The translations under genes were made by a program, and so were the position numbers. DNA of 64,000 bases from Ornithinimicrobium pratense. GTDB lineage: Bacteria > Actinomycetota > Actinomycetes > Actinomycetales > Dermatophilaceae. Every line of letters begins with the position of its first letter. The stretch's first letter is position 1. The stretch covers positions 186,001-250,000 of the forward strand of contig NZ_CP044427.1 in the NCBI RefSeq assembly GCF_008843165.1. Direction: 5' to 3'. Under the pieces are notes generated by a model. The model was not told where the DNA came from and did no database searches. It saw nothing but the letters and a program-made list of their open reading frames with translations. Shown here piece by piece: positions 15,555 through 24,614 of this stretch.

Positions 15555-18158
15555 GTGTTCTATTATGTGGGTACCGGTCACGAACTGTCGGGGAGGGGTT
15601 CCGGGCGGGGGTGTCGGGCCGGGGTGAGGCCGCTGGAGGGGGTGGTCGGGGTGAGGCGGGATGGTGAACGCGGGGGCGCGTCGGGAGTTGGTGATGACCG
15701 TGGTGACGTGGCGGCGGAGGCGGTCGGGGGTCCGGCCACGGGTGATGGGCGGCTGCGGGGTGAGTTGGAGTCTGTCCTGTCACGGGTGGGGTTGGATGCG
15801 GGGGCGGTGACGGTGTTCGCGGATGCGGCGTTGTTGGCGGGGGCCGTGTCGTCGGGTGGGTCGGTGGCGGGGGTAGGGACGGGGTTCGTGCCGTCCTCGG
15901 TGTCGGCGGTGGAAGGAGGCAGCACCGCCCAGGTGGAGGAGGAGGAGGGGTCGGTGGACGCGTTGTGCGCGACGGCGGATCGGGCGCAGGGGGCGGTGGA
16001 GGCGGTGAACCAGGTGATCTCGCGCCTGGAGCGGGTGCGGTTGGTGGCGGTGGGTGAGGGGGTGGTGGCGATGGGTCGGGTGGAGTTGGCCCGCCGTGGC
16101 CTGGCCGACCCTGGTGAGTTGTCGGCCACGGGTCGGGAGCGGTGGCGGTGGCGGGCGAAGGCGCGGGTGCGGCAGGACCTGGCTCCGGCTACGGGGTGGT
16201 CGCGGGCGGAGACCGCGTCGATGGTGGCGGTCGCGACGGCGCCGGCGGCGTTCCGGGCCCCGGTGACCTCGGCTCTGGCCCGGGGGACGGTGACGTGGGT
16301 GTTGGTTCGCGGGTTGTGGCGGGCGTGCGACAAGGCACGCTTGTCCGCGGCGGATGCCGCGCACGTCGCGACGGTGTTGTTGGGTGATGACCCGGGCACG
16401 TGCGTGCCGGAACGGCTCGAGGCAGACGGGTCCGTGGCTGCGGGGCCGTGGGGGCTAGGGGCGTTCTGGGTGGCGTTGGAGCGGGAGGTGGCCAAGGTCG
16501 CGGCCTGCCCCGACCCTGGTGATGAGGCGTCGGTGAAAGCGGTGGAGGAGGCGCGGGCGGCCAGGGAGGCGGCCTACCGGGCCCGGTCGATGTCGATCCG
16601 GGTGAATGAGGACGGTACGGCGCAGGTGTGTTTCACCGGGACCACCCTGAAGGTTTTGGCCCTGGGGGATCGGTTGGACAGGGCCGCCCGTGCGGCGCGG
16701 GGTGCGGGGGATGCGCGGACGGTGACGCAGTTGGCTAACGACATTGGTATCGCGTTGTTGGGGCATGCCACGGTCGGGGCGCACGAGTTGCCGGACCTGG
16801 ACATCTTCGCCGCCACCACCACACCTACCCCGGAGGATCTGGCTGCGGCGGGGTGGACCCCGCAGGTCATCGCTGCCCTGTCCGCCCTGCCTGCGGCGGT
16901 GCTGCAGGTCGTGGTGCCACTGCTGGCGCTGCACGACCCCACCACCGCCCACCAGTTACCCGGCGTCCACCGCACCACCACCAGTCCCGCCAATGAGATC
17001 AGCGACCCGACCGGCGAAGGAGCCGGCGAGAGCCGGGAGGCCGGCGAGGCAGTCGCAGTGAGCCGGGAGGCCGGTGAGGCAGCTGGCGAGACGGACGGGG
17101 AGGGTGGTCACACGGGCGCTGCTGGGTGTCCGGCCTGCCTGCCCTCGGTCCGCGCCGCCCGCAACCACGACATCGACAAGACCAGCCAGCAAGCCCGCCA
17201 GGACGCAGGCGACGACAAGCCGGGTCCACAGGAGAACTCTGCCCACGGGCAGCGGAACGTGCCCCGGGTGGCGTGGACGGGTCGGGTGCTGGGGAAGTAC
17301 CCGGGGTTCGTGGGCCCAGACCTGGTCCGCCGCCTGGCACTCTCACCGGGCAGCACCCTCGTGCGACTTTTGGTGGACCCGTCCGACGGACGCTGCCTGG
17401 AACGCTCCACCACCGCCTACAGCTTCGATGCGTCGATGCGGGCCCAGCTGGCGGCGGCGGACGTGACCTGTCGGGCGCCGGGTTGTGAGCACCATGCCGG
17501 GGGCTGTCAGGTCGACCACGTCACCGAGCACGGCACCCCCGGTGGTCACACGCGGGAGAGCAACGGGCAACTGCTCGACACCTGGCACCACGACCCCAAG
17601 ACCGCCAAAGCCTGGGACGCGGTCCTGCACGCCAACCGCGACGTCACCTGGACCACGGCCCTGTCCAGGGTCTACCGCACCCGCGTGCACGACTACCGCG
17701 AGCTCGTCACCCTGATCGTCGATGCCCTGGACCGCGTCGCGGCCGTCCCCGAAGAGGACGTGGCTGACCAGATCAACACCGAGGTCTACCACGCCCTGTG
17801 CTACCGCGATCGTGGCGAACGGCTCAACGAAGGCGATGACGACACCTACGACGAAACCCACCTGGCCCGCTTCGGCGGCGACATCACCATCTCCTTGTCC
17901 CACACCGACCCGGCCACCGGGCGACGGACCCCCGGTCCCTCCCCTGCCGCCCAGACCGGCGCCGCCGCCACCGCCGCCACCACCCGCACCGCACCGCCTG
18001 CCACGGACAGCAACGCGAGCCCCGCGGAGCCTGGCGACGGTGACCGGCCGCGCTATCCCGGCGGCCACCGCTGGCACCTCACCGACCGCGCCGCCTCGGA
18101 CCAGCAGGCCCGGCCGGCACCCTGGAGCGCGCGGCACGACGACGACCCGCCCTTCTGA
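15555..18158 (+). CDS. DUF222 / HNH endonuclease domain protein (13E12-repeat type)
   Basis: A protein of up to 867 aa with the DUF222 architecture: a helical N-terminal half (AVEAVNQVISRLERVRLVAVGE, ATGWSRAETASMVAVATAP), a linker, and a C-terminal HNH-like domain (TCRAPGCEHHAGGCQVDHVTEHGTPGGHT spread over about 645-680). Such proteins occur in many, often variable, copies in actinobacteria; their role is not established. The start is uncertain. TATTAT at 15561-15566 is a good -10, which would push translation to a GTG further in, between about 15567 and 15660. T-ended codons (GGT) and TTG are commoner than in neighbours, consistent with a different history. Confidence 0.85.
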   Translation: MFYYVGTGHELSGRGSGRGCRAGVRPLEGVVGVRRDGERGGASGVGDDRGDVAAEAVGGPATGDGRLRGELESVLSRVGLDAGAVTVFADAALLAGAVSSGGSVAGVGTGFVPSSVSAVEGGSTAQVEEEEGSVDALCATADRAQGAVEAVNQVISRLERVRLVAVGEGVVAMGRVELARRGLADPGELSATGRERWRWRAKARVRQDLAPATGWSRAETASMVAVATAPAAFRAPVTSALARGTVTWVLVRGLWRACDKARLSAADAAHVATVLLGDDPGTCVPERLEADGSVAAGPWGLGAFWVALEREVAKVAACPDPGDEASVKAVEEARAAREAAYRARSMSIRVNEDGTAQVCFTGTTLKVLALGDRLDRAARAARGAGDARTVTQLANDIGIALLGHATVGAHELPDLDIFAATTTPTPEDLAAAGWTPQVIAALSALPAAVLQVVVPLLALHDPTTAHQLPGVHRTTTSPANEISDPTGEGAGESREAGEAVAVSREAGEAAGETDGEGGHTGAAGCPACLPSVRAARNHDIDKTSQQARQDAGDDKPGPQENSAHGQRNVPRVAWTGRVLGKYPGFVGPDLVRRLALSPGSTLVRLLVDPSDGRCLERSTTAYSFDASMRAQLAAADVTCRAPGCEHHAGGCQVDHVTEHGTPGGHTRESNGQLLDTWHHDPKTAKAWDAVLHANRDVTWTTALSRVYRTRVHDYRELVTLIVDALDRVAAVPEEDVADQINTEVYHALCYRDRGERLNEGDDDTYDETHLARFGGDITISLSHTDPATGRRTPGPSPAAQTGAAATAATTRTAPPATDSNASPAEPGDGDRPRYPGGHRWHLTDRAASDQQARPAPWSARHDDDPPF

Positions 18159-18208
18159 GCGGGCGGCTCCGTCTAAGGTCGGACGTCAACCCAACAGCGA
18201 CCATGGAA

Positions 18209-18253
18209 CTCCCTCCTCAGGGGGAGGCCCGGTTCTCCAGACGCACCTAGGCT
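18209..18253 (+). promoter_or_regulatory. Operator-like element and promoter of the two-component system
   Basis: The segment 18209-18238 holds CTCAGGGGGAGG followed by GGTTCTCC, just upstream of a TAGGCT -10 (18248-18253). A near copy (CCCAGGGGGGAGACGGAATCTCC in two adjoining parts) occurs before the ABC exporter genes at 20555-20577. The position at the -35 region and the repetition suggest the binding site of the response regulator encoded at 19783. Confidence 0.6.
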
Positions 18254-18329
18254 GATCCGGCAGGCAGCGGTCAGGCCGGACAGCACGGAAGCGGGCAGCC
18301 GACGAAGATCGGCGAGAGCGAGGCAGACC

Positions 18330-19703
18330 ATGGAACGGTTGGAGCGCTGGTTCGGCGCCGAGGAGCGCTGGGAGAGGGTGGCGACCTCGGCGGATCGACG
18401 CCAAGACGTGCACTGGGCCGTGTTCGCCTTCGTGGTGGCCGCCATCGGGCTGGAGTTCATCAGGATGGGGGGCGGCCTGGCCGACGAGACGTTCGGCATG
18501 GGGGCGCAGTATGTCGCGGTCGTCTCCGGCGCGGTGCTGGTGGCCTTCCGACGGATCGCTCCGCTGACCGTCATGCTGCTGGCCGCCGCCCACTTCATCG
18601 TCGCCGGCGAGCTGATGCCCGTCGTCATGGCCTCCTTGCCGATGCAGTTGCTAGCGTTCTTCCTCTTCTTCTCCGGCATCGCCTGGGCGCGGGACCGGCG
18701 CGGTGCAGTGCTCGCCACGCTCGCAGTCCTCCTGGTGATGGCGCTATGGCTGGCCTGGTGGCTCGCCCTGGGGTCCGGTTACACGCAGATTGCCGAGAAC
18801 CTGGCCGAGGAGGGGATAGAGCGGTACGGCTTCCTCAGCCCGGTAATGGCTCTGATCCTCTACACGATCCTGGTCAACATCATCTACTTCGGCTTCGCCA
18901 TCGCTCTGGGCCTCGTCAGCTGGCGGGGAGCCCTCGAACGGCACCGCTCCGCGGAACGGCATCGGACCATCCAGGCGCAGAACTTCCGGCTACGCGACCA
19001 GGCGGTGGTCGCCGAGCGCCTGCGGATCGCCCGGGAGCTGCACGACGTCGTCGCCCACCACGTATCGGTGATGGGTGTGCAGGCTGCGGCTGCCCGGCGG
19101 GTGCTCGACCGCGACCCGGACGCCGCACGGGAGTCCCTGGCGGCGATCGAGCAGTCCTCCCGCAGCGCGGTCGGACAGATGCGGGACCTGCTGGGCACGC
19201 TGCGCAGCGGGGAGCGCGAGGCCGGCTCGGCGGACGCTGACGAAGGCCTGCGCAGCCCCCAGCCCACGCTGTTCGACCTGGCCACCCTGGCCGCCGAGGC
19301 GAGTACCCCGACCTGCACCGTCACCGTGGAGCTCGTCGAGTCCGAGCCCGGAGCAGGGGCGCACGTGCCCGCGCCGGTGCAGCTCTCGGCATACCGCGTC
19401 GTCCAGGAGGCCCTGGCCAATGTGCGCCGGCACTCGACCGCCCGCAACGCCTCGGCGGTGGTCCGCGTCGACCTGCAGGCTCAGCAGGTGGAGGTGGAGG
19501 TCGTCGACGACGGGACCCCCCGTGTCGGGACATCGGGGTCCGGGCTGGGCCTGCTCGGGATGCGGGAGCGCGCCCAGTACCTCGGCGGCGGCGTCGAGAG
19601 CGGGCCTCGCACCGGGCGCCATGGGTGGCGGGTGCGAGTATGGTTCCCGCTGGACGGTCGTGCGGTGGAGAGCGGGCAGACGCTCGTGCCGACCCGGGCC
19701 TGA
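18330..19703 (+). CDS. Sensor histidine kinase, HisKA_3 (NarL/LiaS-type)
   Basis: A 457-aa membrane kinase. Residues 27-200 hold about five to six membrane helices, with no large extracellular sensor domain. A coiled coil then leads into the HisKA_3 dimerisation domain with ARELHDVVAHHVS (phosphoacceptor His238). The C-terminal HATPase_c domain has VVQEALANVRRHS (N box), VVDDGTP and GSGLGLLGMRERA (G box). Intramembrane-sensing kinases of this type usually respond to envelope stress or to peptides handled by an adjacent ABC transporter, which fits the genes downstream. The partner regulator follows 79 nt later. Confidence 0.93.
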   Translation: MERLERWFGAEERWERVATSADRRQDVHWAVFAFVVAAIGLEFIRMGGGLADETFGMGAQYVAVVSGAVLVAFRRIAPLTVMLLAAAHFIVAGELMPVVMASLPMQLLAFFLFFSGIAWARDRRGAVLATLAVLLVMALWLAWWLALGSGYTQIAENLAEEGIERYGFLSPVMALILYTILVNIIYFGFAIALGLVSWRGALERHRSAERHRTIQAQNFRLRDQAVVAERLRIARELHDVVAHHVSVMGVQAAAARRVLDRDPDAARESLAAIEQSSRSAVGQMRDLLGTLRSGEREAGSADADEGLRSPQPTLFDLATLAAEASTPTCTVTVELVESEPGAGAHVPAPVQLSAYRVVQEALANVRRHSTARNASAVVRVDLQAQQVEVEVVDDGTPRVGTSGSGLGLLGMRERAQYLGGGVESGPRTGRHGWRVRVWFPLDGRAVESGQTLVPTRA

Positions 19704-19782
19704 TCGTCTGGGCCGGGAGGAGCCGGAGAACGCTGCCGAGGCCGCCCACCACTGAGCCAGCCGAGCCACCGAGGGGACATCC

Positions 19783-20538
19783 GTGACGATCCGCGTGCTG
19801 CTGGTGGACGACCAGCCGCTGCTGCTGCAGGGCTTTGCGATGATCCTGTCCACCGAGGACGACATCCAGGTCGTGGGTCAGGTCACCGACGGTGCACAGG
19901 CGGTCGAGGCGGTCCCCAAGCTGACCCCCGACGTGGTGCTCATGGACGTGCAGATGCCAGTCCTCGACGGCATCGAAGCTACCCGCCAGATCGCCAGCGC
20001 CTCCACGGACGTCAAGATCATCATCCTGACCACCTTTGACCGTGACGACTACCTCTTCGACGCGCTCACCGCCGGCGCCAGCGGCTTCCTGCTGAAGAAC
20101 GCCGACGCCGACGACATTGTCGACGCCATCCGCACGGTGGCACAGGGGCACGCGCTGCTGGCTCCCGAGGTGACCCGACGGGTGATCGGTGCGATGACGG
20201 CGGGAGGCTCCGGCAGCGCCACTGTCTCTGGCCGGAGCAGCACCACGGCACCTGGCCCGGTGAGCCCTTCAGCAGCCCTCAGCGACGGACGCGGAGCACC
20301 TGCCCCGCCCGCCGCCGACCGCACCGCCGAACCGCTGCCCCAGCTCACCAGCCGCGAGCGAGAGGTGCTCGTCCTGGTCGCCAAAGGGCTGTCCAACGCC
20401 GAGATCGCCCAGCAGGTTTTCGTCAGCGAGGCCACGATCAAGACCCACGTCTCCAACATCCTGGCCAAGTTGGGCGTGCGGGACCGGGTCCAGGCCGTGG
20501 TCAGCGCCTACGACTCCGGGCTGGTCCGGCCCGCCTGA
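19783..20538 (+). CDS. NarL/LuxR-family response regulator
   Basis: A 251-aa regulator: receiver domain (VLLVDDQPLL, phosphoacceptor Asp55 in VVLMDVQMP, conserved Thr in ILTTFD, Lys in LLKNAD), a Ser/Ala/Pro-rich linker of about 50 residues (longer than usual), and a GerE-type helix-turn-helix (LTSREREVLVLVAKGLSNAEIA, then VSEATIKTHVSNILAKLGV). The GTG start has GAGGGGA upstream. It is paired with the kinase and probably controls the ABC exporter genes that follow. Confidence 0.94.
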   Translation: MTIRVLLVDDQPLLLQGFAMILSTEDDIQVVGQVTDGAQAVEAVPKLTPDVVLMDVQMPVLDGIEATRQIASASTDVKIIILTTFDRDDYLFDALTAGASGFLLKNADADDIVDAIRTVAQGHALLAPEVTRRVIGAMTAGGSGSATVSGRSSTTAPGPVSPSAALSDGRGAPAPPAADRTAEPLPQLTSREREVLVLVAKGLSNAEIAQQVFVSEATIKTHVSNILAKLGVRDRVQAVVSAYDSGLVRPA

Positions 20539-20542
20539 GCAC

Positions 20543-20618
20543 CTCCTTCTCCGCCCCAGGGGGGAGACGGAATCTCCCGCCTGTAGCCGATGTGCGGCAT
20601 ACCCCCACTCACTAGCGT
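20543..20618 (+). promoter_or_regulatory. Operator-like element and promoter of the ABC exporter
   Basis: CCCCAGGGGGGAG followed by a CTCC half (20554-20577) matches the element upstream of the kinase gene. A -10 TAGCGT lies at 20613-20618, giving a 5' leader of about 38 nt that ends in the Shine-Dalgarno GAAGGGGAGAA. A GGTATGCCG motif in reverse orientation overlaps 20595-20603. Confidence 0.55.
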
Positions 20619-20662
20619 GGTGGCACGGTCGAGATCCGGCCGCTACGACGAAGGGGAGAACC

Positions 20663-21547
20663 GTGCTCGAACTGCAGGGCCTGACCAGGCGCTACGGCGA
20701 CGTCACCGCAGTCGACGACGTCAGCTTCACCGTCCCCGCTGGGGCCATGGTGGGCTTCGTTGGCGGCAACGGTGCCGGCAAGACCACCACCATGCGGATG
20801 ACCATGGGCGTGCTCGCCCCGACCTCCGGCCAGGTCCTGTGGGGCGGGCGCCCGGCCGGTCGCGCCGAGCGCAGCCGGTTCGGTTACATGCCCGAGGAGC
20901 GGGGGCTCTACCCCAAGCAGCCGGTCCTGGCCCAGCTCACCTACCTTGGCCAGCTGCACGGTATGACGCGTGCCGCCGCCCAGGACCGCTCCCAGGAACT
21001 GCTCACCCGTTTCGGTCTGGGAGAGCGGCTGACCAGCAAGGTCGAGGAGCTGTCCCTGGGCAACCAGCAGCGCGCGCAAATCATCGCCTCCGTGCTCGGC
21101 GACCCGCTGCTGCTGGTCCTGGACGAGCCCTTCAGCGGCCTGGACCCGGCCGCGGTGGACCAGATGAGCGAGTTGCTGCGCGAGCACACCGCGGCCGGGG
21201 TCCCCGTCCTCTTCAGCTCCCATCAGCTGGAACTCGTCGACCGGCTCTGCGACTCGATCGTCGTGCTCAACGCCGGCCGCGTTGTCGCCCAGGGCACCTC
21301 GGCCGACCTGCGCAGCGGCGCCCCGCTGCGCTACCGGCTCACCATGACTGGCGACACCGGCTGGGTCCGGGGCCGGCCGGGCATCGAGATCGTCGACCTG
21401 GACGGCCCCAGCGTCCTGCTGGCGCCGGTGGACGAGCAGGCCGCCGAGCAGCTGCTCAGCGAGGCCGTCGCCCGCGGCGGCGTCCGCGAGTTCAGCCGAG
21501 TCATCCCGACCCTGTCCGAGATCTACCGAGAGGTGGCTATCGCATGA
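20663..21547 (+). CDS. ABC exporter ATPase (NatA-like)
   Basis: A 294-aa ATP-binding subunit. It has Walker A (GGNGAGKTTT, about 36-45), a Q-loop region (GYMPEERGLYPKQP), a signature variant LSLGNQQR, Walker B (LLLVLDEPFSGLDP) and the switch His (SSHQLE). The C-terminal ~80 residues form the DUF4162-type extension of NatA/drug exporters. It overlaps the permease gene by 4 nt. The complex probably exports a drug, peptide or ion under control of the upstream two-component system. Confidence 0.93.
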   Translation: MLELQGLTRRYGDVTAVDDVSFTVPAGAMVGFVGGNGAGKTTTMRMTMGVLAPTSGQVLWGGRPAGRAERSRFGYMPEERGLYPKQPVLAQLTYLGQLHGMTRAAAQDRSQELLTRFGLGERLTSKVEELSLGNQQRAQIIASVLGDPLLLVLDEPFSGLDPAAVDQMSELLREHTAAGVPVLFSSHQLELVDRLCDSIVVLNAGRVVAQGTSADLRSGAPLRYRLTMTGDTGWVRGRPGIEIVDLDGPSVLLAPVDEQAAEQLLSEAVARGGVREFSRVIPTLSEIYREVAIA

Positions 21548-22794
21548 GCACCGTGACCGACCCCCGCAACACGCCCCCCGCCAGCCAGGCCTCCGGGCAG
21601 GAGGGCACCACCGCGAGCGCCACACGGTCCCCGTGGACCCTGGTGCTGCAGCGCGAGATCGCCGTCAAGCTCAAGGACCGCAGTTTCATCTGGGGCACCG
21701 TCCTGACCCTGGTCTTCCTCATCGCCGCACTCGTGCTGCCGTCCTTCTTCGGCGGCGGCGCGGCCAGCTACCAGGTCGCGGTCACCGGCCAGCCCGCCGC
21801 GGCCGTCGTCGAGCAGGCGGAGACCACCCTGCAGGCCGAGGACGAGGAGGCCAGCCTGACCGCCGAGACGGTCGCGGACCGTGCGGCTGCCGAGCAGGCG
21901 GTCCGTGACGGCGACGTCGACGCCGCCCTGGTGGGTGAGCCCGGCGCGTGGGAGCTGCTGTCCGACGGGGCGCCCTCACTGGGCCTCGATAGCGTCCTGT
22001 CCGACGCGGTCCGGACCCAGGCACTCACCGAGCGGGCCGAGGCGGCCGGCCTGAGCGTCGAAGACCTCACTGCCGGTTCGGTCCTGATCCCGGTGGACCT
22101 GTCGGAGTCCGAGGACGGGATGCCAGGGTTCATGCAGTTCATCCTCGGCTTCGTCTTCGCCATCCTCTTCTACATGGCCGCCCTCACCTTCGGGCTGCAG
22201 ATCGCCAACAGCGTTGTGGAGGAGAAGCAGTCGCGGATTGTGGAGATCCTGGCCGCGATGATCCCGGTCCGCCAGCTGCTGCTCGGCAAGGTCCTGGGCA
22301 ACACCATCCTGGCCTTCGGGCAGATCGCCCTCATCGTGGTCGTCGCCCTGGTGGCCATGCCGCTCACCGGGTTCGACGTGGCGCTGCCAGGCATCGCCGA
22401 GGCGTTGCTGTGGTACCTGCCGTTCTTCGTCCTGGGCTTCCTCGCCTTGGCCTGCATCTGGGCGGCCGCGGGGGCGCTGGCCTCACGCACCGAGGACGTG
22501 CAGTCCACCTCGATGCCGCTGACCATGTTCCTGGTCGTGATCTTCATCCTTGCTCTGAACTCCTCGGGCACGCTGCGAGAGGTCCTGTCCTTCGTCCCCG
22601 TCGCCTCCACCTTCGTGATGCCCATGCGGATCGTCGAGGGCGACACTGCCCTCTGGGAGCCGCTGCTGGCGCTGGCCCTCGTCGCGCTCTTCTGCGCGGG
22701 GTCGATCTGGCTCGGGGCGAAGCTCTACGAGCGGGCGCTGCTCCACACGCAGGGCGCTCTGACCTGGCGTGGCGCGCTAGGCCGCAAGGACTGA
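21544..22794 (+). CDS. ABC-2 type permease (NatB-like)
   Basis: A 416-aa membrane subunit. One helix near residues 45-65 is followed by an extracytoplasmic domain of about 120 residues rich in Ala/Glu/Asp, then five helices (FMQFILGFVFAILFYMAALTF onwards) with the conserved VVEEKQSRIVEILAAMIPVRQLLLGKVLG element of ABC2_membrane_3/NatB. It is translationally coupled to the ATPase (ATGA). It forms the transport channel. Confidence 0.92.
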   Translation: MSTVTDPRNTPPASQASGQEGTTASATRSPWTLVLQREIAVKLKDRSFIWGTVLTLVFLIAALVLPSFFGGGAASYQVAVTGQPAAAVVEQAETTLQAEDEEASLTAETVADRAAAEQAVRDGDVDAALVGEPGAWELLSDGAPSLGLDSVLSDAVRTQALTERAEAAGLSVEDLTAGSVLIPVDLSESEDGMPGFMQFILGFVFAILFYMAALTFGLQIANSVVEEKQSRIVEILAAMIPVRQLLLGKVLGNTILAFGQIALIVVVALVAMPLTGFDVALPGIAEALLWYLPFFVLGFLALACIWAAAGALASRTEDVQSTSMPLTMFLVVIFILALNSSGTLREVLSFVPVASTFVMPMRIVEGDTALWEPLLALALVALFCAGSIWLGAKLYERALLHTQGALTWRGALGRKD

Positions 22795-22854
22795 CCCGAC
22801 CCGTCGGTATGCCGCGCGCGTCACGACAGCGGTAGAGCGACTTACCCCGTCCGC

Positions 22855-22887
22855 ACGACGCCCCGCCGGTCACCGGCGGGGCGTCGT
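22855..22887 (+). terminator. Strong hairpin terminator after the exporter operon
   Basis: A perfect 15-bp inverted repeat, ACGACGCCCCGCCGG (22855-22869) and CCGGCGGGGCGTCGT (22873-22887), closes a 3-nt loop. No T tract follows, as is usual in high-GC actinobacteria. It separates the exporter operon from the HAD hydrolase gene, whose own -10 begins 17 nt later. Confidence 0.85.
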
Positions 22888-22917
22888 CGTCGATCGCGGG
22901 TCGTTAGTGTTGCCAGG

Positions 22918-23748
22918 GTGACCAGCACCCACGCGGCCCAGCCGCTTCTCATCGCCCTCGACATCGACGGGACGATCCTGCACCACGACGGGCACCTGGC
23001 CCCGCGGGTGGCCGACGCAATCCGGGCTCTGGAGTCCGTGCCCCAGGTGACCGTGGTGATCGCCACCGGCCGCTCGCTCGAAGCGACCCTGCCGGTGATG
23101 GACGCGCTGGGGCTGTGTACCCAGGGACGAGCGGCCGTGTGCTCCAACGGGGCGGTGACCCTCGAGATCGACGAAGACACGCAGGAGGGTTACCGGCTCG
23201 TCGACGTGGTCACCTTCGACCCGGGCCCGGCGATCGAGCTGGTCCGGCGCGAGATGCCGCAGGCGCTCATCGCGGTGGAGGATGTGGGCGTCGGCTTCAA
23301 GGTGAGCATGAACTTCCCCCATGGGGAGCTGTGGGGCCAGGAGACGGTGGTGCCTCTGGAGGAGCTCGCCGCCAAGCCGGTGACCCGGGTGACCTTCCGC
23401 GACCCCTACGCCACTTCGGAGGAGTTCAGCCGGCTGGTGGAGCGCATCGGTCTGCACGGCGTCTCCTACGCGGTCGGTTACAGCGCCTGGCTGGACCTGG
23501 CGCCCGAAGGGGTGAGCAAGGCCTCCGGCCTGGAGCTGGTCCGTCGTTCGCTCGGCATCCAGCCGCACCGGACCGTCGCCGTCGGGGACCAGCGCAACGA
23601 CGTGGAGATGCTGCAGTGGGCGGCGCTGGGGGTGGCAATGGGGCAGGCGCCGCCGGAGGTGGTCGCAGCTGCGGACGAGCAGACCGCGACCGTGGAGGAG
23701 GACGGCCTGGCGGTTGTCCTTGACCGCGTGCTCGCCGAGTGGGTCTGA
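22918..23748 (+). CDS. HAD-superfamily (Cof-type) phosphatase
   Basis: A 276-aa haloacid dehalogenase-like hydrolase of the Cof/type IIB group. Motif I is LIALDIDGTI (nucleophile Asp), motif II lies in VVIATGRS, and motif III/IV are SKASGLELV and VAVGDQRNDVEML. These enzymes dephosphorylate sugar phosphates or cofactors; the substrate is not predictable. The GTG start is placed 7 nt after a TAGTGT hexamer (22905-22910), so it is probably leaderless. Confidence 0.92.
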   Translation: MTSTHAAQPLLIALDIDGTILHHDGHLAPRVADAIRALESVPQVTVVIATGRSLEATLPVMDALGLCTQGRAAVCSNGAVTLEIDEDTQEGYRLVDVVTFDPGPAIELVRREMPQALIAVEDVGVGFKVSMNFPHGELWGQETVVPLEELAAKPVTRVTFRDPYATSEEFSRLVERIGLHGVSYAVGYSAWLDLAPEGVSKASGLELVRRSLGIQPHRTVAVGDQRNDVEMLQWAALGVAMGQAPPEVVAAADEQTATVEEDGLAVVLDRVLAEWV

Positions 23749-23763
23749 CGGAGAAAGCGCGTC

Positions 23764-24570
23764 GTGCCCGCACCCTTGACCATCACCTCCCCGGCTAACC
23801 CGCGGCTCAAGACCCTGCTGGCCCTGCGCCGGCGTAGGACGCGGGAGCAGGAGCGCCGGACGCTCGTGGAGGGGTATGAGGAGCTGGGGCTGGCCATGGA
23901 CGCGGGCGTGGTCCCGGCCGAGCTGTACATCTGTCCCGAGCTGATGGGGGAGCAGGCGCGCACCGGAGGCCTGGTGCAGAAGGCCGGGGAGCTTGGCGTC
24001 GACCTGGTGCAGCTCTCGCGCGCAGCCTTCGAAAAGGTGGCCTACCGGGAAGGGCCGGACGGTTTCCTCGCGGTCGTCGGCACGGTCGACCGACGGTGCG
24101 CCGACCTGGACCTGCCGCAGGACCCGCTCATCCTGGTCTGCGAGGGGGTGGAGAAGCCGGGCAACCTGGGAGCGATGCTGCGCACCGCGGACGCCGCGGG
24201 GGTGGACGCCGTGGTCGCCGCGGACCCGGTCACCGACTGGGGCAACCCCAACACCGTCCGGGCCTCCAAGGGCACCGTGTTCTCCGTCCCGGTAGCCAGC
24301 GACACCTCCGCGGTGACCGTGGACTGGCTGCGAGCACACGGCATACCCCTCGTGGCGGCGACCCCGGACACGGGCACGACGCACACCCAGGTGGACTACC
24401 GCGGCCCTGTCGCGATCGCGGTCGGGGCGGAGAAGACGGGGCTGACCGAGGCGATGGTCGCCGTGGCCCAGCACCGGGTGCGGATCCCGATGGTGGGCCG
24501 GGCGAACTCGCTCAACGTCGCCACCAGCGCCGCGATCATCGTGTATGAGGCGGTCCGCCAGCGCGGGTGA
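23764..24570 (+). CDS. SpoU/TrmH-family RNA 2'-O-methyltransferase
   Basis: A 268-aa SPOUT methyltransferase. The N-terminal substrate-binding part (SPANPRLKTLLALRRRRTREQE, VEGYEEL) resembles TsnR/RlmB-like enzymes. The knot domain shows the three SpoU motifs: EKPGNLGAMLRTADAAG, AVGAEKTGL and PMVGRANSLNVATSAAIIVYE. It transfers methyl from SAM to ribose in rRNA or tRNA; the exact target is unknown. It follows the HAD gene by 15 nt and may be co-transcribed. Confidence 0.93.
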   Translation: MPAPLTITSPANPRLKTLLALRRRRTREQERRTLVEGYEELGLAMDAGVVPAELYICPELMGEQARTGGLVQKAGELGVDLVQLSRAAFEKVAYREGPDGFLAVVGTVDRRCADLDLPQDPLILVCEGVEKPGNLGAMLRTADAAGVDAVVAADPVTDWGNPNTVRASKGTVFSVPVASDTSAVTVDWLRAHGIPLVAATPDTGTTHTQVDYRGPVAIAVGAEKTGLTEAMVAVAQHRVRIPMVGRANSLNVATSAAIIVYEAVRQRG

Positions 24571-24614
24571 GGGGCCATGTCTGCGCGCCCGCAGCGGTGT
24601 GTCACGATGACGGC

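Noticed and set aside
15555..18158. Mobile element carrying the DUF222-HNH gene
   Set aside because: No inverted terminal repeats, target duplications or transposase were seen; the gene alone is not evidence of an element.
22814..22850. tRNA-like GCGGTAGAGCGACTT stretch
   Set aside because: No acceptor stem, anticodon arm or T-loop can be formed around it.
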